Shown: positions 51,141-60,420, numbered from the stretch's first letter. The stretch: DNA of 64,000 bases from Aliisedimentitalea scapharcae (GCF_045277565.1 NZ_CP123584.1:2914001-2978000); one strand, 5' to 3'. Notes: generated by a model not told the origin, from the sequence alone. Numbers and translations are program-made.

Positions 51141-52274
51141 TTACTTTGAAATGTCGTCGCCTTGGGCATGGGCCGCTTCCAGTTCGGCGGCCTTGCGTTC
51201 GACCTGTTCGACGATGTGGTCCACCATCTGATCATTGTCGAGCTTGTGGCTGGACTTGCCCGCCAGATAGACCATACCGGACCCTGCCCCGCCGCCGGTA
51301 AACCCGACATCGGTCATCAGCGCCTCGCCGGGGCCATTCACCACGCAGCCAATGATCGACAGGCTCATAGGGGTGTGAATATGGGCCAGACGCTCTTCCA
51401 GCTGTTCAACGGTCTTGATCACGTTGAACCCCTGGCGCGCACAGGACGGGCAAGAGATGATATTGACGCCGCGGTGGCGCAGACCCAGCGATTTCAGGAT
51501 TTCAAAGCCAACTTTGACCTCTTCAACCGGATCGGCAGACAGCGACACCCGGATCGTGTCACCAATGCCCATCCACAGCAGCTGTCCCAGCCCAATCGCT
51601 GATTTGATGGTGCCGGACACAAACCCACCCGCTTCGGTGATGCCCAGGTGGATGGGCGCGTCGGTGGCTTCGGCCAGCATCTGATACGCGGCGGCCGACA
51701 TGAATACATCCGACGCCTTGACGCTGATTTTATAGTCGTGAAAATCATGGTCTTGCAGAATACGGATATGTTCCAACCCGCTTTCCACCATCGCGTCCGG
51801 GCAGGGTTCGCCGTATTTCTCCAACAGGTGCTTTTCCAGCGACCCGGCATTCACCCCGATGCGCATGGAACAGCCGTGATCGCGCGCAGCGGAAATGACT
51901 TCGCGCACCCGCTCTTTGCTGCCGATGTTGCCCGGATTGATGCGCAGACAGGCGGCCCCTGCCTCGGCGGCCTCGATCCCGCGGCGGTAATGGAAATGAA
52001 TGTCGGCGATGATCGGCACCGGGCTCTCGGCGACGATCTCCTTCAGCGCTTTGGCGGACGCTTCGTCCGGAACCGAAACCCGCACCAGATCGGCGCCGGC
52101 CTCGGCTGCCGCCTGAACCTGTGCAATTGTGGCGGCCACATCGGTGGTCAGCGTGTTGGTCATGGTCTGCACGGCAATCGGCGCATCCCCACCAACAGGC
52201 ACATTACCCACCATGATCTGGCGGCTTTTGCGACGCGCGATATCACGCCATGGACGGATGGGATTGTGAGACAT
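51141..52274 (-). CDS. ispG: 4-hydroxy-3-methylbut-2-en-1-yl diphosphate synthase
   Basis: 377 residues; [4Fe-4S] enzyme of the MEP isoprenoid pathway. N-terminal TIM barrel (PIAVQTMTNTLTTDV, ADIHFHYRRG, INPGNIGS) and C-terminal cluster domain with CPSCARQGF and GCVVNGPGEA supplying three cysteines. ATG 52274 (MSHNPIRPWRDIARRKSRQI) is the family start; upstream codons are not conserved. Confidence 0.96.
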   Translation of the reverse strand: MSHNPIRPWRDIARRKSRQIMVGNVPVGGDAPIAVQTMTNTLTTDVAATIAQVQAAAEAGADLVRVSVPDEASAKALKEIVAESPVPIIADIHFHYRRGIEAAEAGAACLRINPGNIGSKERVREVISAARDHGCSMRIGVNAGSLEKHLLEKYGEPCPDAMVESGLEHIRILQDHDFHDYKISVKASDVFMSAAAYQMLAEATDAPIHLGITEAGGFVSGTIKSAIGLGQLLWMGIGDTIRVSLSADPVEEVKVGFEILKSLGLRHRGVNIISCPSCARQGFNVIKTVEQLEERLAHIHTPMSLSIIGCVVNGPGEALMTDVGFTGGGAGSGMVYLAGKSSHKLDNDQMVDHIVEQVERKAAELEAAHAQGDDISK

Positions 52275-52388
52275 GGGATCGGGATTCCGGCTGTGGCTAA
52301 GACTATAGCGCATAGATAAGCCGGTCATGGGTCCGTGACAATGCCACCCCGCCATCGTCTACGGATTAACCGCACATCAGATTTGGGA

Positions 52389-53606
52389 TCAGTCGGTTGT
52401 TGCGCCCGTAGTCGGCACAGCCAAGGATTTGGCCTCAACATAGCGCTTCAACTCAATGTTGCTGTCCTGCTCCAGATCGGCAACGGCGAATTGATCCGAG
52501 ATCAGGTCTTTTGACATCGCAAAATTCTTGGTGACCCGTCCTCGCCCGCCAAGAGGGCCGTAGTGCTGGCCATCCATTGCAAAATATATCGCACCGGATT
52601 CGCCGGCCCGCAAAACTGGCGGCTCTTCGGTCAGCGGAATCTCGTAGGTATCGCCGGGCGCCATTGTCGCCTCGTAGATGACCGAGCCATCAGCCGCCCG
52701 CACCCTGACCCACGACGTCCGAACGGCAACCATCACCATGTTCTCGGACACCGGTTCGAGCACCTGCGGGATCGCCTGTGCGATGGCATTGTCCACTGAT
52801 TGCTGCAATCCCAGCGGTCCGGTCGCTCCGGCCAATTGAACCTGTGGCAGCGACGGTGCCCTAAAGCTCCCAACACTGCGCGGATCCAAGGTCGAAATCG
52901 GCGCATCACGCGCAACCAGAACCGGCACATCCAGCGCCTGCGGGCGATAAAGCCGGTCCAGCGCGTCCGTTGTCGTGGCTTCGACACTGCGGGACGCACC
53001 GTCCAACGGGTCCAGATCCGACAGAACGGTCGGCGTCTGTTCCACCGGCGCAAACTGCACCTGCTGGACTTCCTTCAGAACCGACCAGCCGCCATAGCCA
53101 ATGCCACCGATCAGGGCCAATAGAACAAAGGTTGATCCAATGGCCCGCGGTTCAATATGGCTGAAGACACTTTCGTTCACAGGCGCAAACGGCATGTTCG
53201 GCGAGGCAAATGGATCGCGCGCCCGCGGAGCCCCTGAAACGATTCCGGGGGCGTCTTTCTTTTGGCTGGAAGCCTGTTCGGACATCCCATGGGCGACGGC
53301 AAAGCCACTTTCGGAACAGAAAGTGCCATAGGCCTGATCAGGGTCCATGTTCAGATAACGGGCATAAGAGCGAACATACCCGGCAATGAAGCCAGGTGTA
53401 TCAAAGACGGAGGGATCTGAGTTTTCGATGGCGGCAATGTAGCTGGCTTTGATCTTGAGCTCTCGTTGCACGTCAAGCAACGATTTCCCCATCGTGGCCC
53501 GCTCGCCCCGCATGACATCTCCAAGACGCAACTCAAAGTCGTCAAACCCTTTGGGTTCTACAACCTCTTCGGTCTTGGCCCTGCGCTGTCTGATGCGCCC
53601 AATCAT
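52389..53606 (-). CDS. RodZ-like protein (HTH, membrane helix, DUF4115)
   Basis: 405 residues from ATG 53606 (AGGA upstream). Cytoplasmic HTH domain at about 25-95 (RLGDVMRGERATMGKSLLDVQRELKIKASYIAAIE, GFIAGYVRSYARYL), one transmembrane helix near 160-180 (IGSTFVLLALIGGIGYGGW), a periplasmic linker and a DUF4115 beta domain near 290-375 (SWVRVRAADGSVIYEATMAPGDTYEIPL). RodZ organises MreB and cell shape; no mreB here. Upstream of ispG, as often seen. Confidence 0.87.
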   Translation of the reverse strand: MIGRIRQRRAKTEEVVEPKGFDDFELRLGDVMRGERATMGKSLLDVQRELKIKASYIAAIENSDPSVFDTPGFIAGYVRSYARYLNMDPDQAYGTFCSESGFAVAHGMSEQASSQKKDAPGIVSGAPRARDPFASPNMPFAPVNESVFSHIEPRAIGSTFVLLALIGGIGYGGWSVLKEVQQVQFAPVEQTPTVLSDLDPLDGASRSVEATTTDALDRLYRPQALDVPVLVARDAPISTLDPRSVGSFRAPSLPQVQLAGATGPLGLQQSVDNAIAQAIPQVLEPVSENMVMVAVRTSWVRVRAADGSVIYEATMAPGDTYEIPLTEEPPVLRAGESGAIYFAMDGQHYGPLGGRGRVTKNFAMSKDLISDQFAVADLEQDSNIELKRYVEAKSLAVPTTGATTD

Positions 53607-53735
53607 TCTTGCCGTCCTACGTTCTGCCTGCCGCATTCGCCCCAAGATACCGATGAATCCCTGCAACGATTCGATGGCACCTTTTCATTAACAGAACCGT
53701 AGCATACCCGAAGAATTATTGCACGGGTATGAAGG

Positions 53736-54959
53736 TTAACCTGCTAATTCGGCACGATTCAGCGCACAATGGGACCAAAGAGCGTCCATTGCACGCACCA
53801 GTGCATCGATTTCAGACGGACCGTGTACCGGAGACGGGGTGAACCGCAGGCGTTCGGTGCCGCGTGGGACGGTCGGGTAATTGATCGGCTGGACATAGAT
53901 GCCGTGGTCTTCCAACAGCATGTCGCTCAACTTTTTGGTGTGGACCGGGTCACCCACGATCACGGGCACGATGTGGCTGCCATGATCAATAATCGGCAGA
54001 CCCAACCCCTTGAGCCGCAGTTTCAGAACCTTGGCCCGGTCATGATGCGTGTCGCGCAGGTCCTGCGCCGTTTTCAGATGCGCCACAGACGCGGCTGCAC
54101 CGGCGGCAACTGCAGGCGGCAGCGACGTGGTAAAGATGAAGCCCGGCGCATAAGAGCGGATGGCATCACACATTTTTGCGCTGGCGGCGATATATCCACC
54201 CATCACGCCATAGGCCTTGGCCAGCGTGCCGTTGATGATGTCGATGCGATGGGCCAGGTTGTCACGCTCGGTGACCCCGCCACCGCGCGGACCATACATG
54301 CCCACAGCGTGGACTTCGTCGATATAGGTCAGCGCGCCGAATTCGTCGGCCAGATCGCAGAGCTCTTTGATCGGGCCAAAATCGCCGTCCATCGAATAAA
54401 CCGATTCAAAGGCGATCAACTTGGGCGCAGCCGGGTCATCAGCTTCGAGCAGCTCGCGCAGATGCGCCACATCATTGTGACGGAAAATCCGTTTGGCCCC
54501 GCCATTGCGACGCACGCCTTCGATCATCGAGGCGTGGTTCAATGCATCCGAATAGATGATCAGACCTGGAAACAGTTTCGGCAGCGTGCTCAGCGTCGCG
54601 TCATTGGCGATATAGGCGCTGGTGAACAGCAGGGATGCTTCCTTGCCGTGCAGATCGGCCAGCTCGGCCTCGAGCCGTTTGTGATAGACCGTGGTACCCG
54701 AAATATTGCGGGTCCCGCCCGATCCGGCGCCGGTCGATTCAATCGCTTCCTGCATCGCGTCCAGAACAACGGGGTGCTGCCCCATGCCCAGATAATCATT
54801 GCCACACCAGACGGTGATGTCTGTTTCGCTGCCATCCGGACGGGTCCAGACCGCATGCGGGAAATGTCCCTTGCGCCGTTCGATATCGATGAAGGTCCGG
54901 TAACGCCCCTCTTCGTGTAGCTTTTCAATGGCTGCGTCGAGTTTCGCGGTATAGTCCAC
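53736..54959 (-). CDS. hemA: 5-aminolevulinate synthase (ALAS)
   Basis: 407 residues from GTG 54959 with GGAG six bases upstream; this start gives DYTAKLDAAIEKLHEEGRYR, matching Rhodobacter HemA, whose length is also 407. An earlier ATG at 55013 is less likely. PLP enzyme of the C4 pathway making 5-aminolevulinate from glycine and succinyl-CoA. Active-site K248 lies in NGTLAKAYGVMGG; STGAGSGGTRNISG and YIDEVHAVGMYG are the glycine and PLP motifs. The FNR-like box upstream fits known oxygen control of hemA in Rhodobacter. Confidence 0.95.
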   Translation of the reverse strand: MDYTAKLDAAIEKLHEEGRYRTFIDIERRKGHFPHAVWTRPDGSETDITVWCGNDYLGMGQHPVVLDAMQEAIESTGAGSGGTRNISGTTVYHKRLEAELADLHGKEASLLFTSAYIANDATLSTLPKLFPGLIIYSDALNHASMIEGVRRNGGAKRIFRHNDVAHLRELLEADDPAAPKLIAFESVYSMDGDFGPIKELCDLADEFGALTYIDEVHAVGMYGPRGGGVTERDNLAHRIDIINGTLAKAYGVMGGYIAASAKMCDAIRSYAPGFIFTTSLPPAVAAGAAASVAHLKTAQDLRDTHHDRAKVLKLRLKGLGLPIIDHGSHIVPVIVGDPVHTKKLSDMLLEDHGIYVQPINYPTVPRGTERLRFTPSPVHGPSEIDALVRAMDALWSHCALNRAELAG

Positions 54960-55018
54960 CGAGGTCTCCAATTCATCGTCCGACCCCGGATAGGGCCTAG
55001 TTTCGCATGACACGAGAT

Positions 55019-55034
55019 ATTCACATCCGTGAAT
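55019..55034. promoter_or_regulatory. Inverted repeat in the hemA leader region
   Basis: ATTCAC-ATCC-GTGAAT, perfect 6-bp arms, extended by flanking GATAT / AATATC. It is 60 bases before the hemA start codon, in the expected promoter or leader region. Confidence 0.45.
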
Positions 55035-55092
55035 GAATATCTGTCTCGCATCTTTCGATCAACTGCCTACATCCGGGCCTGATGTCGCAGCT

Positions 55093-55106
55093 TTGACATG
55101 GGTCAA
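55093..55106. promoter_or_regulatory. FNR-type box upstream of hemA
   Basis: TTGACATGGGTCAA is a perfect TTGAC-N4-GTCAA dyad, differing from the FNR consensus TTGAT-N4-ATCAA by one symmetrical pair. It lies 134-147 bases before the hemA start. FnrL control of hemA is established in Rhodobacter; its presence here is inference. Confidence 0.6.
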
Positions 55107-55309
55107 TAGCCTCAGCACAAAATCCGAACAAGAGGCAGAGCGGCCTGAAAGCGCGTGAAAACGGCACAGATCATCACGTTTTGGCATCCATGTTTCTGAT
55201 AAAGGACGATCCGCGCGCAATGTAGCATCACTTTGATAACGCCTCTCGCCGCTGTTTTGTGGTCCGCTGACAGTGGTCCGAGAGTCGGAAACATTGTAGC
55301 AGTCGCCAT

Positions 55310-55924
55310 ATGACGCTGTCCAAACTGACCGATTTCGACACCCTCTCCTATTACCAGACAGCCGCGCCCGTATACCTGGGAAGCGGCCCAGAGGGTACCA
55401 ATCGATTTTTGAAAGACTTTCTTGATCATCTGCCGCCCGGTGCCAGGATTCTGGATCTGGGGTGTGGTGGCGGACATGACAGCGGTGAAATGATCCGTCG
55501 CGGGTTTGATGTCACCGCCTGTGATGGATCCACCACCATTGCCCGCCAGGCCGAAAGCCGGATCGGACAGACTGTACAGGTGCTGCGGTTTCAGGATCTC
55601 GCATTTGACCAGACATTTGATGCCATCTGGGCCAGCGCCAGCCTGCTGCATGTCCCCCGCCCTGCGCTGACTCAGATTCTGACCCGTGTGCATCGCGCCC
55701 TGCGTCCGGGGGGATGGCATCTGGCAACCTACAAGGCCCAAGGCACAGAGGGTCGTGATTCCGCGGGGCGCTATTTCAATCATCTAACCGTGGATGACGC
55801 CCACCATCGCTATCAGACCGCCGCCGCATGGCAGGATCTGTCCGTTACCTCCTATTCAGGTGGCGGATACGAAAACGCCACATCAGGACCCTGGATCTGT
55901 GTCCGGGCCCGCGCCGCCGGTTAG
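55310..55924 (+). CDS. Class I SAM-dependent methyltransferase
   Basis: 204 residues. Rossmann core with SAM motif I ARILDLGCGGGHDSGEMI and acidic DGST after strand 2; LLHVPRPALTQILTRVHRALRPGGW is the UbiE-like motif III region. Substrate unknown. It is divergent from hemA; 350 bases separate the starts and hold the FNR-like box and the dyad noted above. Confidence 0.85.
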   Translation: MTLSKLTDFDTLSYYQTAAPVYLGSGPEGTNRFLKDFLDHLPPGARILDLGCGGGHDSGEMIRRGFDVTACDGSTTIARQAESRIGQTVQVLRFQDLAFDQTFDAIWASASLLHVPRPALTQILTRVHRALRPGGWHLATYKAQGTEGRDSAGRYFNHLTVDDAHHRYQTAAAWQDLSVTSYSGGGYENATSGPWICVRARAAG

Positions 55925-56009
55925 CACCGCATCGGGCACAAAAGCAGTTTCCCCCCGGCGCAATGCACACTAGGCTCCGCGCCAAAGATGACCCTCGACA
56001 AAGGAACAG

Positions 56010-57407
56010 ATGATGTCGCTTGATGACGTTCTCGCCCGAATTGACACCGACCTGCCCGCCGCGATGGAGCGGTTGATGGATCTGCTGCGAATCCAGTCGA
56101 TTTCCACCGACCCCGCGTTCAAATCCGATTGTGATAAAGCCGCCGATTGGCTGGTGTCTGACCTGAACAGCATGGGGATCACGGCCGAAAAACGCCCCAC
56201 GCCCGGTCACCCCATGGTGGTTGGCCATGTGGGCCAGGATCTGGGCGATGATGTGCCCCACGTTCTGTTTTATGGCCATTATGACGTCCAGCCCGTCGAC
56301 CCGCTGAACCTGTGGAACACCCCACCGTTCGAGCCTCAGATCGAAGATACCCCCAATGGACAGGTAATCCGGGGCCGCGGCGCGTCGGATGACAAGGGAC
56401 AGCTGATGACCTTTGTCGAAGCCTGCCGCGCCTGGAAAGAGGTCCACGGATCCCTGCCCTGCCGCATCACCTTCTTCTTTGAGGGCGAAGAGGAATCCGG
56501 CTCGCCCTCGCTGATCCCCTTCATGCAGGACAACGCGGACGAGCTGAAGGCCGATCTGGCGTTGATTTGTGACACTTCGATGGTGTCGCGCGGGGTGCCG
56601 TCGATTGCCTCGCAGCTGCGCGGCATGCTCAAGGATGAATTCACAATCACCGGCCCCCGGATCGACCTGCATTCCGGCCATTACGGTGGTCCCGGCCTGA
56701 ACCCGCTGCGGGAAATGTCGAAAATCATCGCCTCTTTCCATGACGAAGACACCGGCGCGGTCACAGTGGATGGCTTCTACGAAGGCGTGCACGAAGTCTC
56801 CGCCGAACAGCTGCGCCAGTGGCAGAATTGCGGATTTGACGAAGCTGAATATTTGAACTCGGTTGGATACAGCCAACCCCACGGGGAAAAGGCCTATTCG
56901 ACCCTGGAACAGCAATGGGCCCGCCCAACGTTGGAGATCAACGGATTGTGGGGCGGCTACAACGGGGCCGGGTCCAAAACCGTGATCCCGTCTGAGGCCC
57001 ACTGCAAGATCACCTGCCGTTTGGTGGGGGACATGGATCCCGACGCGCTGCGCGACAAGATCCGCGCCCATGTGCAACAGCGCCTGTCCCCTGACGCCAC
57101 CGTCACCTGGGACAATGACCTCGAAGGCTCGCCCGCACCGGTGATGAACATCGCACGCCCTGAATTCGAAGCCGCCCGCGGCGCGCTGTCGGACGAATGG
57201 GACCGCGAGGCCGTGTTTACCGGCATGGGCGGGTCAATCCCAATTGCCGGGTTCTTCAAATCTGTGCTGGACATGGATGCGATGCTGGTCGGCTATGCCA
57301 ATGACGATGACGCGATTCACTCCCCAAATGAAAAATATGACGTGAAGAGCTTTCACAAAGGCATCCGCTCCTGGGCGCGCATCCTCGATGCCCTGACCCG
57401 CACCTGA
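56010..57407 (+). CDS. M20 family metallopeptidase (dipeptidase/acylase type)
   Basis: 465 residues (ATG at 56010 or 56013). Zinc-ligand blocks are visible: FYGHYDVQPVDPLNLW, RGASDDKGQLMTF and FFFEGEEESGSPSL, with a dimerisation domain in between (about 200-320). Hydrolyses small peptides or N-acyl amino acids; substrate unknown. Its last 17 codons and stop (from 57354) form the first unit of the tandem array that follows, so the C-terminus is duplicated downstream three times without an ORF. Confidence 0.92.
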   Translation: MMSLDDVLARIDTDLPAAMERLMDLLRIQSISTDPAFKSDCDKAADWLVSDLNSMGITAEKRPTPGHPMVVGHVGQDLGDDVPHVLFYGHYDVQPVDPLNLWNTPPFEPQIEDTPNGQVIRGRGASDDKGQLMTFVEACRAWKEVHGSLPCRITFFFEGEEESGSPSLIPFMQDNADELKADLALICDTSMVSRGVPSIASQLRGMLKDEFTITGPRIDLHSGHYGGPGLNPLREMSKIIASFHDEDTGAVTVDGFYEGVHEVSAEQLRQWQNCGFDEAEYLNSVGYSQPHGEKAYSTLEQQWARPTLEINGLWGGYNGAGSKTVIPSEAHCKITCRLVGDMDPDALRDKIRAHVQQRLSPDATVTWDNDLEGSPAPVMNIARPEFEAARGALSDEWDREAVFTGMGGSIPIAGFFKSVLDMDAMLVGYANDDDAIHSPNEKYDVKSFHKGIRSWARILDALTRT

Positions 57408-57856
57408 ACACCCCAAGGAGCGCACGCTCTTCGGGCTCCGCCCGTTCAACCCTGAAACGCTCCCCCGGAGCGTTTCCTGGACGGGTCTCACTCCACAAAG
57501 GCATCCGCTCCTGGGCGCGCATCCTCGATGCCCTGACCCGCACCTGAACACCCCAAGGAGCGCACGCTCTTCGGGCTCCGCCCGTTCAACCCTGAAACGC
57601 TCCCCCGGAGCGTTTCCTGGACGGGTCTCACTCCACAAAGGCATCCGCTCCTGGGCGCGCATCCTCGATGCCCTGACCCGCACCTGAACACCCCAAGGAG
57701 CGCACGCTCTTCGGGCTCCGCCCGTTCAACCCTGAAACGCTCCCCCGGAGCGTTTCCTGGACGGGTCTCACTCCACAAAGGCATCCGCTCCTGGGCGCGC
57801 ATCCTCGATGCCCTGACCCGCACCTGAACACCCCAAGGAGCGCACGCTCTTCGGGC
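57354..57856. repeat. 140-bp perfect tandem repeat, 3.6 copies
   Basis: Units start at 57354, 57494, 57634 and 57774; the first three are identical over 140 bases, and the fourth is identical for 83 bases (to 57856). Each unit starts with the last 17 codons and stop of the M20 peptidase gene, then carries GAGCGCACGCTC and a strong hairpin GAAACGCTCC-CCC-GGAGCGTTTC with short inverted flanks. Since 140 is not a multiple of 3, copies do not extend the reading frame. Open frames seen on the minus strand here are artefacts of the repeat. Confidence 0.97.
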
Positions 57857-58335
57857 GCTGCCCGCCGGTCACGCCCAGACCACAGGCCAAACACAGGATC
57901 CTTTGCCGACCAATTGTTGTCTACAAGGTCCATAAAGATGGTCACGCTCACCTAACCGAAGCGGTACACCTTGGGAAAATCATCCGATGCATCGCCCCTG
58001 AGGCTTTTGTCAGGGTTCGGCCGCGCCCCCGCTTGGCTCTCGGGTCAACAGGCACCCGGTACGCGCTGCCGCGCCTGGCAGATCTCCCTCGTCCCATCCC
58101 AATGGCTCCGATTTGATGGCCTGCCCCTCGTCGACATCCCCCAGACCACAGGGACCGCCTGCTCCACGTGTCGGTGCGCCCTGCTTCTTTCTGGTCCGAA
58201 ATACCTCGGGGTTTGGGGCAGAGCCCCAATGGTTAGGAGCGGCAGAGCCCCAATAAGCAAGAAAGTTTGCGATGAGACCCCGATGCGACGGGCGCGAACA
58301 CAGCCGTTAATCCAGCCCTCCGCCCAACCGGGCGG
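57857..58335. other. Intergenic region between the tandem array and the glycosyltransferase gene
   Basis: About 480 bases without a convincing gene. At 58215-58227 GGGGC-AGA-GCCCC is a small hairpin, and the 14-base word GGCAGAGCCCCAAT occurs twice (58217-58230 and 58241-58254). This looks like a short palindromic extragenic element of the kind scattered through Rhodobacteraceae genomes. Nothing else was recognised. Confidence 0.4.
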
Positions 58336-59208
58336 TCAAAGCAACCCGGAGAATCGCTCAGGCAGCAAATATTGCGTGTGATACTCAGGGCGATCGAACT
58401 CGAAAAAACCGGTTTCCCCCCGCGCCCGGAATGTGCGGCGCATCTTGCGACGCAGCGGTTCCAGATTGAACTCCTCCTGCATCTCCAACCCCTCAAAGGC
58501 TTCAAAAACCGCACGGTCTTCACCGCGTGCTTCAGCAAACCAGTGACGCCCGATCGCAGCTTCCTTGATTGTGGCTCCAGTGGCTGCCGACACATGGTTG
58601 CGGCGATCCATGGTCGCGGCGTAATTGCCCAGATCACAGTATTTCAGATGAAACAGAAACAGCTCATCCGGCGCGTGCAGTTTGCCGTATTGGGTGAAAT
58701 GCCCACCCCGGGCAATCTTGGTCCCGGTCGAGATAATGCAGGGCTTGGAATAATGTGGGGCCGGTCGCACATGACGCCGTGGCCCCAGGATAGGTCCGGC
58801 GATCGTCTCGTGTTCCATGTCAATCCGGTGGATCACTTCCAACCCCAGCGGCGTCAGAACCCTGTTGGCCGGGACCGTTTCCAACCATTGCCGCAGATCC
58901 ATACCCGTTGCCGGATCCACCACGACCAGTTCGTCCACATCGCCGACGATGACATGGTTGTAATAACACCGCAGCGCCATGACGAAATTGTTCAGCATCC
59001 GCCATCGTTTCATGTCGAAACTCTTGTGCGGGTCTCCGGGGATGCCAATGATGTTGCAGCCCTGGGCAAGATCGGCGACCTCGGTGCCACGCCCGTGGTT
59101 GACCACATAACAGTTTTCGCGCCCCAGCATCTCGCCATAGTGGCGCAACCAGGCCTCGAGAAAGAACGCATCGTCCCGCACCATCGTCAATGCAGCAACT
59201 GTTTGCAT
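58336..59208 (-). CDS. Glycosyltransferase family 2-like protein
   Basis: 290 residues. It begins with the nucleotide-sugar binding pattern of GT-A enzymes (VAALTMVRDDAFFLEAWLRHY) and has a DxD-like acidic motif in VIVGDVDELVVVDP. ATG 59208 is preceded by AGGG, whereas the codon at 59256 has no ribosome site and adds a basic tail. No signal peptide; likely cytoplasmic, adding sugar to a surface glycan. Divergent from the sulfotransferase-like gene. Confidence 0.8.
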   Translation of the reverse strand: MQTVAALTMVRDDAFFLEAWLRHYGEMLGRENCYVVNHGRGTEVADLAQGCNIIGIPGDPHKSFDMKRWRMLNNFVMALRCYYNHVIVGDVDELVVVDPATGMDLRQWLETVPANRVLTPLGLEVIHRIDMEHETIAGPILGPRRHVRPAPHYSKPCIISTGTKIARGGHFTQYGKLHAPDELFLFHLKYCDLGNYAATMDRRNHVSAATGATIKEAAIGRHWFAEARGEDRAVFEAFEGLEMQEEFNLEPLRRKMRRTFRARGETGFFEFDRPEYHTQYLLPERFSGLL

Positions 59209-59289
59209 GATCTGCCCTGCCCTCGCCTTTTTCTTTGCTCCATTCTTAGCGAACATATGCCGACAAGAGAATCATAAAATCGAGCGCCC

Positions 59290-60051
59290 ATGCCCCCTTT
59301 TGATGCCCTTCCCACAGATTTTGCCGAAACCGGCATCGCAATCCACCTGAAACCGGCAACCACCTTAACCCGGTTTCAAGTTATCGGAGAGCGGGCCTCG
59401 GGTACCAACCTGACCAACCGGCTTTTGGGGCGAAATTCCCCGATGAAATCATCGGATGTCCTGGGCTGGAAACACGGGTTTCCCCATGCAATGGCGATCC
59501 CGGATGATCTTGTGGTTGTCGGTCTGGTCCGCGACGCGACATCCTGGGTTCGGTCATTGCACGCCAAACCCTGGCATTCGACCCCCGACATTCAGAGGCT
59601 GACCTTTTCCGAGTTTCTGCGCACGCCCTGGCACAGCGAGATCGACCGCGAGGATTACTTCAAAAACTCAGGCCCTTTGGGTGTTGTCGGACAGGCGCTG
59701 CAACATGATCGCCATCCGCTTACCGGCCGCCATTTTGAAACGGTTCTCGATATGCGCACAGCCAAGCTTCAGGCGCTGCTGAGCTATTTCGAACGCAACT
59801 GCAATTTCATCCTGATCCGGGCCGAAGTCGTGCAAGCCGATCCAATGGCTGCGACCCATGCGCTCCTGGATGCGTTGTCCTTTGCTCGTCCCGACATGTT
59901 TCGAGGCGTTCACCGGCGCGTCGGCTCAAAATTCAAAAGCCGCGTCGGTCCGCGCCCCCCCACGCCAGAAATCCTGAGCCAGCCGGATCTCGAATTCCTC
60001 AGGGCACGATTGGATTGCGCTCTGGAACGTCGTCTTGGCTATGACTACTGA
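59290..60051 (+). CDS. Sulfotransferase-like P-loop protein
   Basis: 253 residues. The N-terminal block FQVIGERASGTNLTNRLL resembles the 5'-phosphosulfate-binding loop of sulfotransferases (GxxxSGTxxL), with the 3'-binding region suggested by VVVGLVRDATSWVRSL (an R-D-P-like RD motif). Could modify a glycan together with the divergent glycosyltransferase. Weak ribosome site at ATG 59290. Sulfotransferase activity is inferred from the fold only. Confidence 0.68.
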   Translation: MPPFDALPTDFAETGIAIHLKPATTLTRFQVIGERASGTNLTNRLLGRNSPMKSSDVLGWKHGFPHAMAIPDDLVVVGLVRDATSWVRSLHAKPWHSTPDIQRLTFSEFLRTPWHSEIDREDYFKNSGPLGVVGQALQHDRHPLTGRHFETVLDMRTAKLQALLSYFERNCNFILIRAEVVQADPMAATHALLDALSFARPDMFRGVHRRVGSKFKSRVGPRPPTPEILSQPDLEFLRARLDCALERRLGYDY

Positions 60052-60185
60052 AAGCCCCGGAAACGCGCCATCCATCCCGATCCCCGCCCTGTCAGAACGC
60101 AACCACAGACCGCGGCAGGTGGGAAGGGTGCCACCAGCTATCCTCACGTCGAAACGCTGAATAAGATTGATTGTTTTGAGAAAAG

Positions 60186-60262
60186 TGGCGCGGTTGACGG
60201 GGCTCGAACCCGCGACCCCCGGCGTGACAGGCCGGTACTCTAACCAACTGAGCTACAACCGC
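60186..60262 (-). tRNA. tRNA-Asp (GTC)
   Basis: 77 bases including encoded CCA. Acceptor GCGGTTG / CAACCGC, D-loop TAGCTCAGTTGGTTAGA, anticodon stem CCGGCCT-GTC-ACGCCGG, and T-arm GGGTTCGAGCCC. Identical to the copy upstream. Confidence 0.95.
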
Positions 60263-60343
60263 GCATGACCTTTTCGGCCTATGTTGCCCATCCGGGCCGG
60301 ACCCATTTTCCATTTCTGGACCCCGGGTCGGGGCTGACAGCAG

Positions 60344-60420
60344 TGGCGCGGTTGACGGGGCTCGAACCCGCGACCCCCGGCGTGACAGGCCGGTACTCTA
60401 ACCAACTGAGCTACAACCGC
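60344..60420 (-). tRNA. tRNA-Asp (GTC), upstream copy
   Basis: 77 bases, base-for-base the same as the copy at 60186-60262, 81 bases upstream of it and nearest the promoter. Both are likely processed from one transcript. Confidence 0.95.

Noticed and set aside
57354..57856. CRISPR array
   Set aside because: The repeat has no unique spacers between copies, is 140 bp long and begins with coding sequence; no cas genes are nearby.
57234..57951. Four overlapping minus-strand reading frames with almost identical proteins (beginning MRVRASRMRAQERMPL)
   Set aside because: They arise only because the 140-bp repeat is copied; composition is arginine-rich, no family is recognisable, and they run antisense to the peptidase 3' end.
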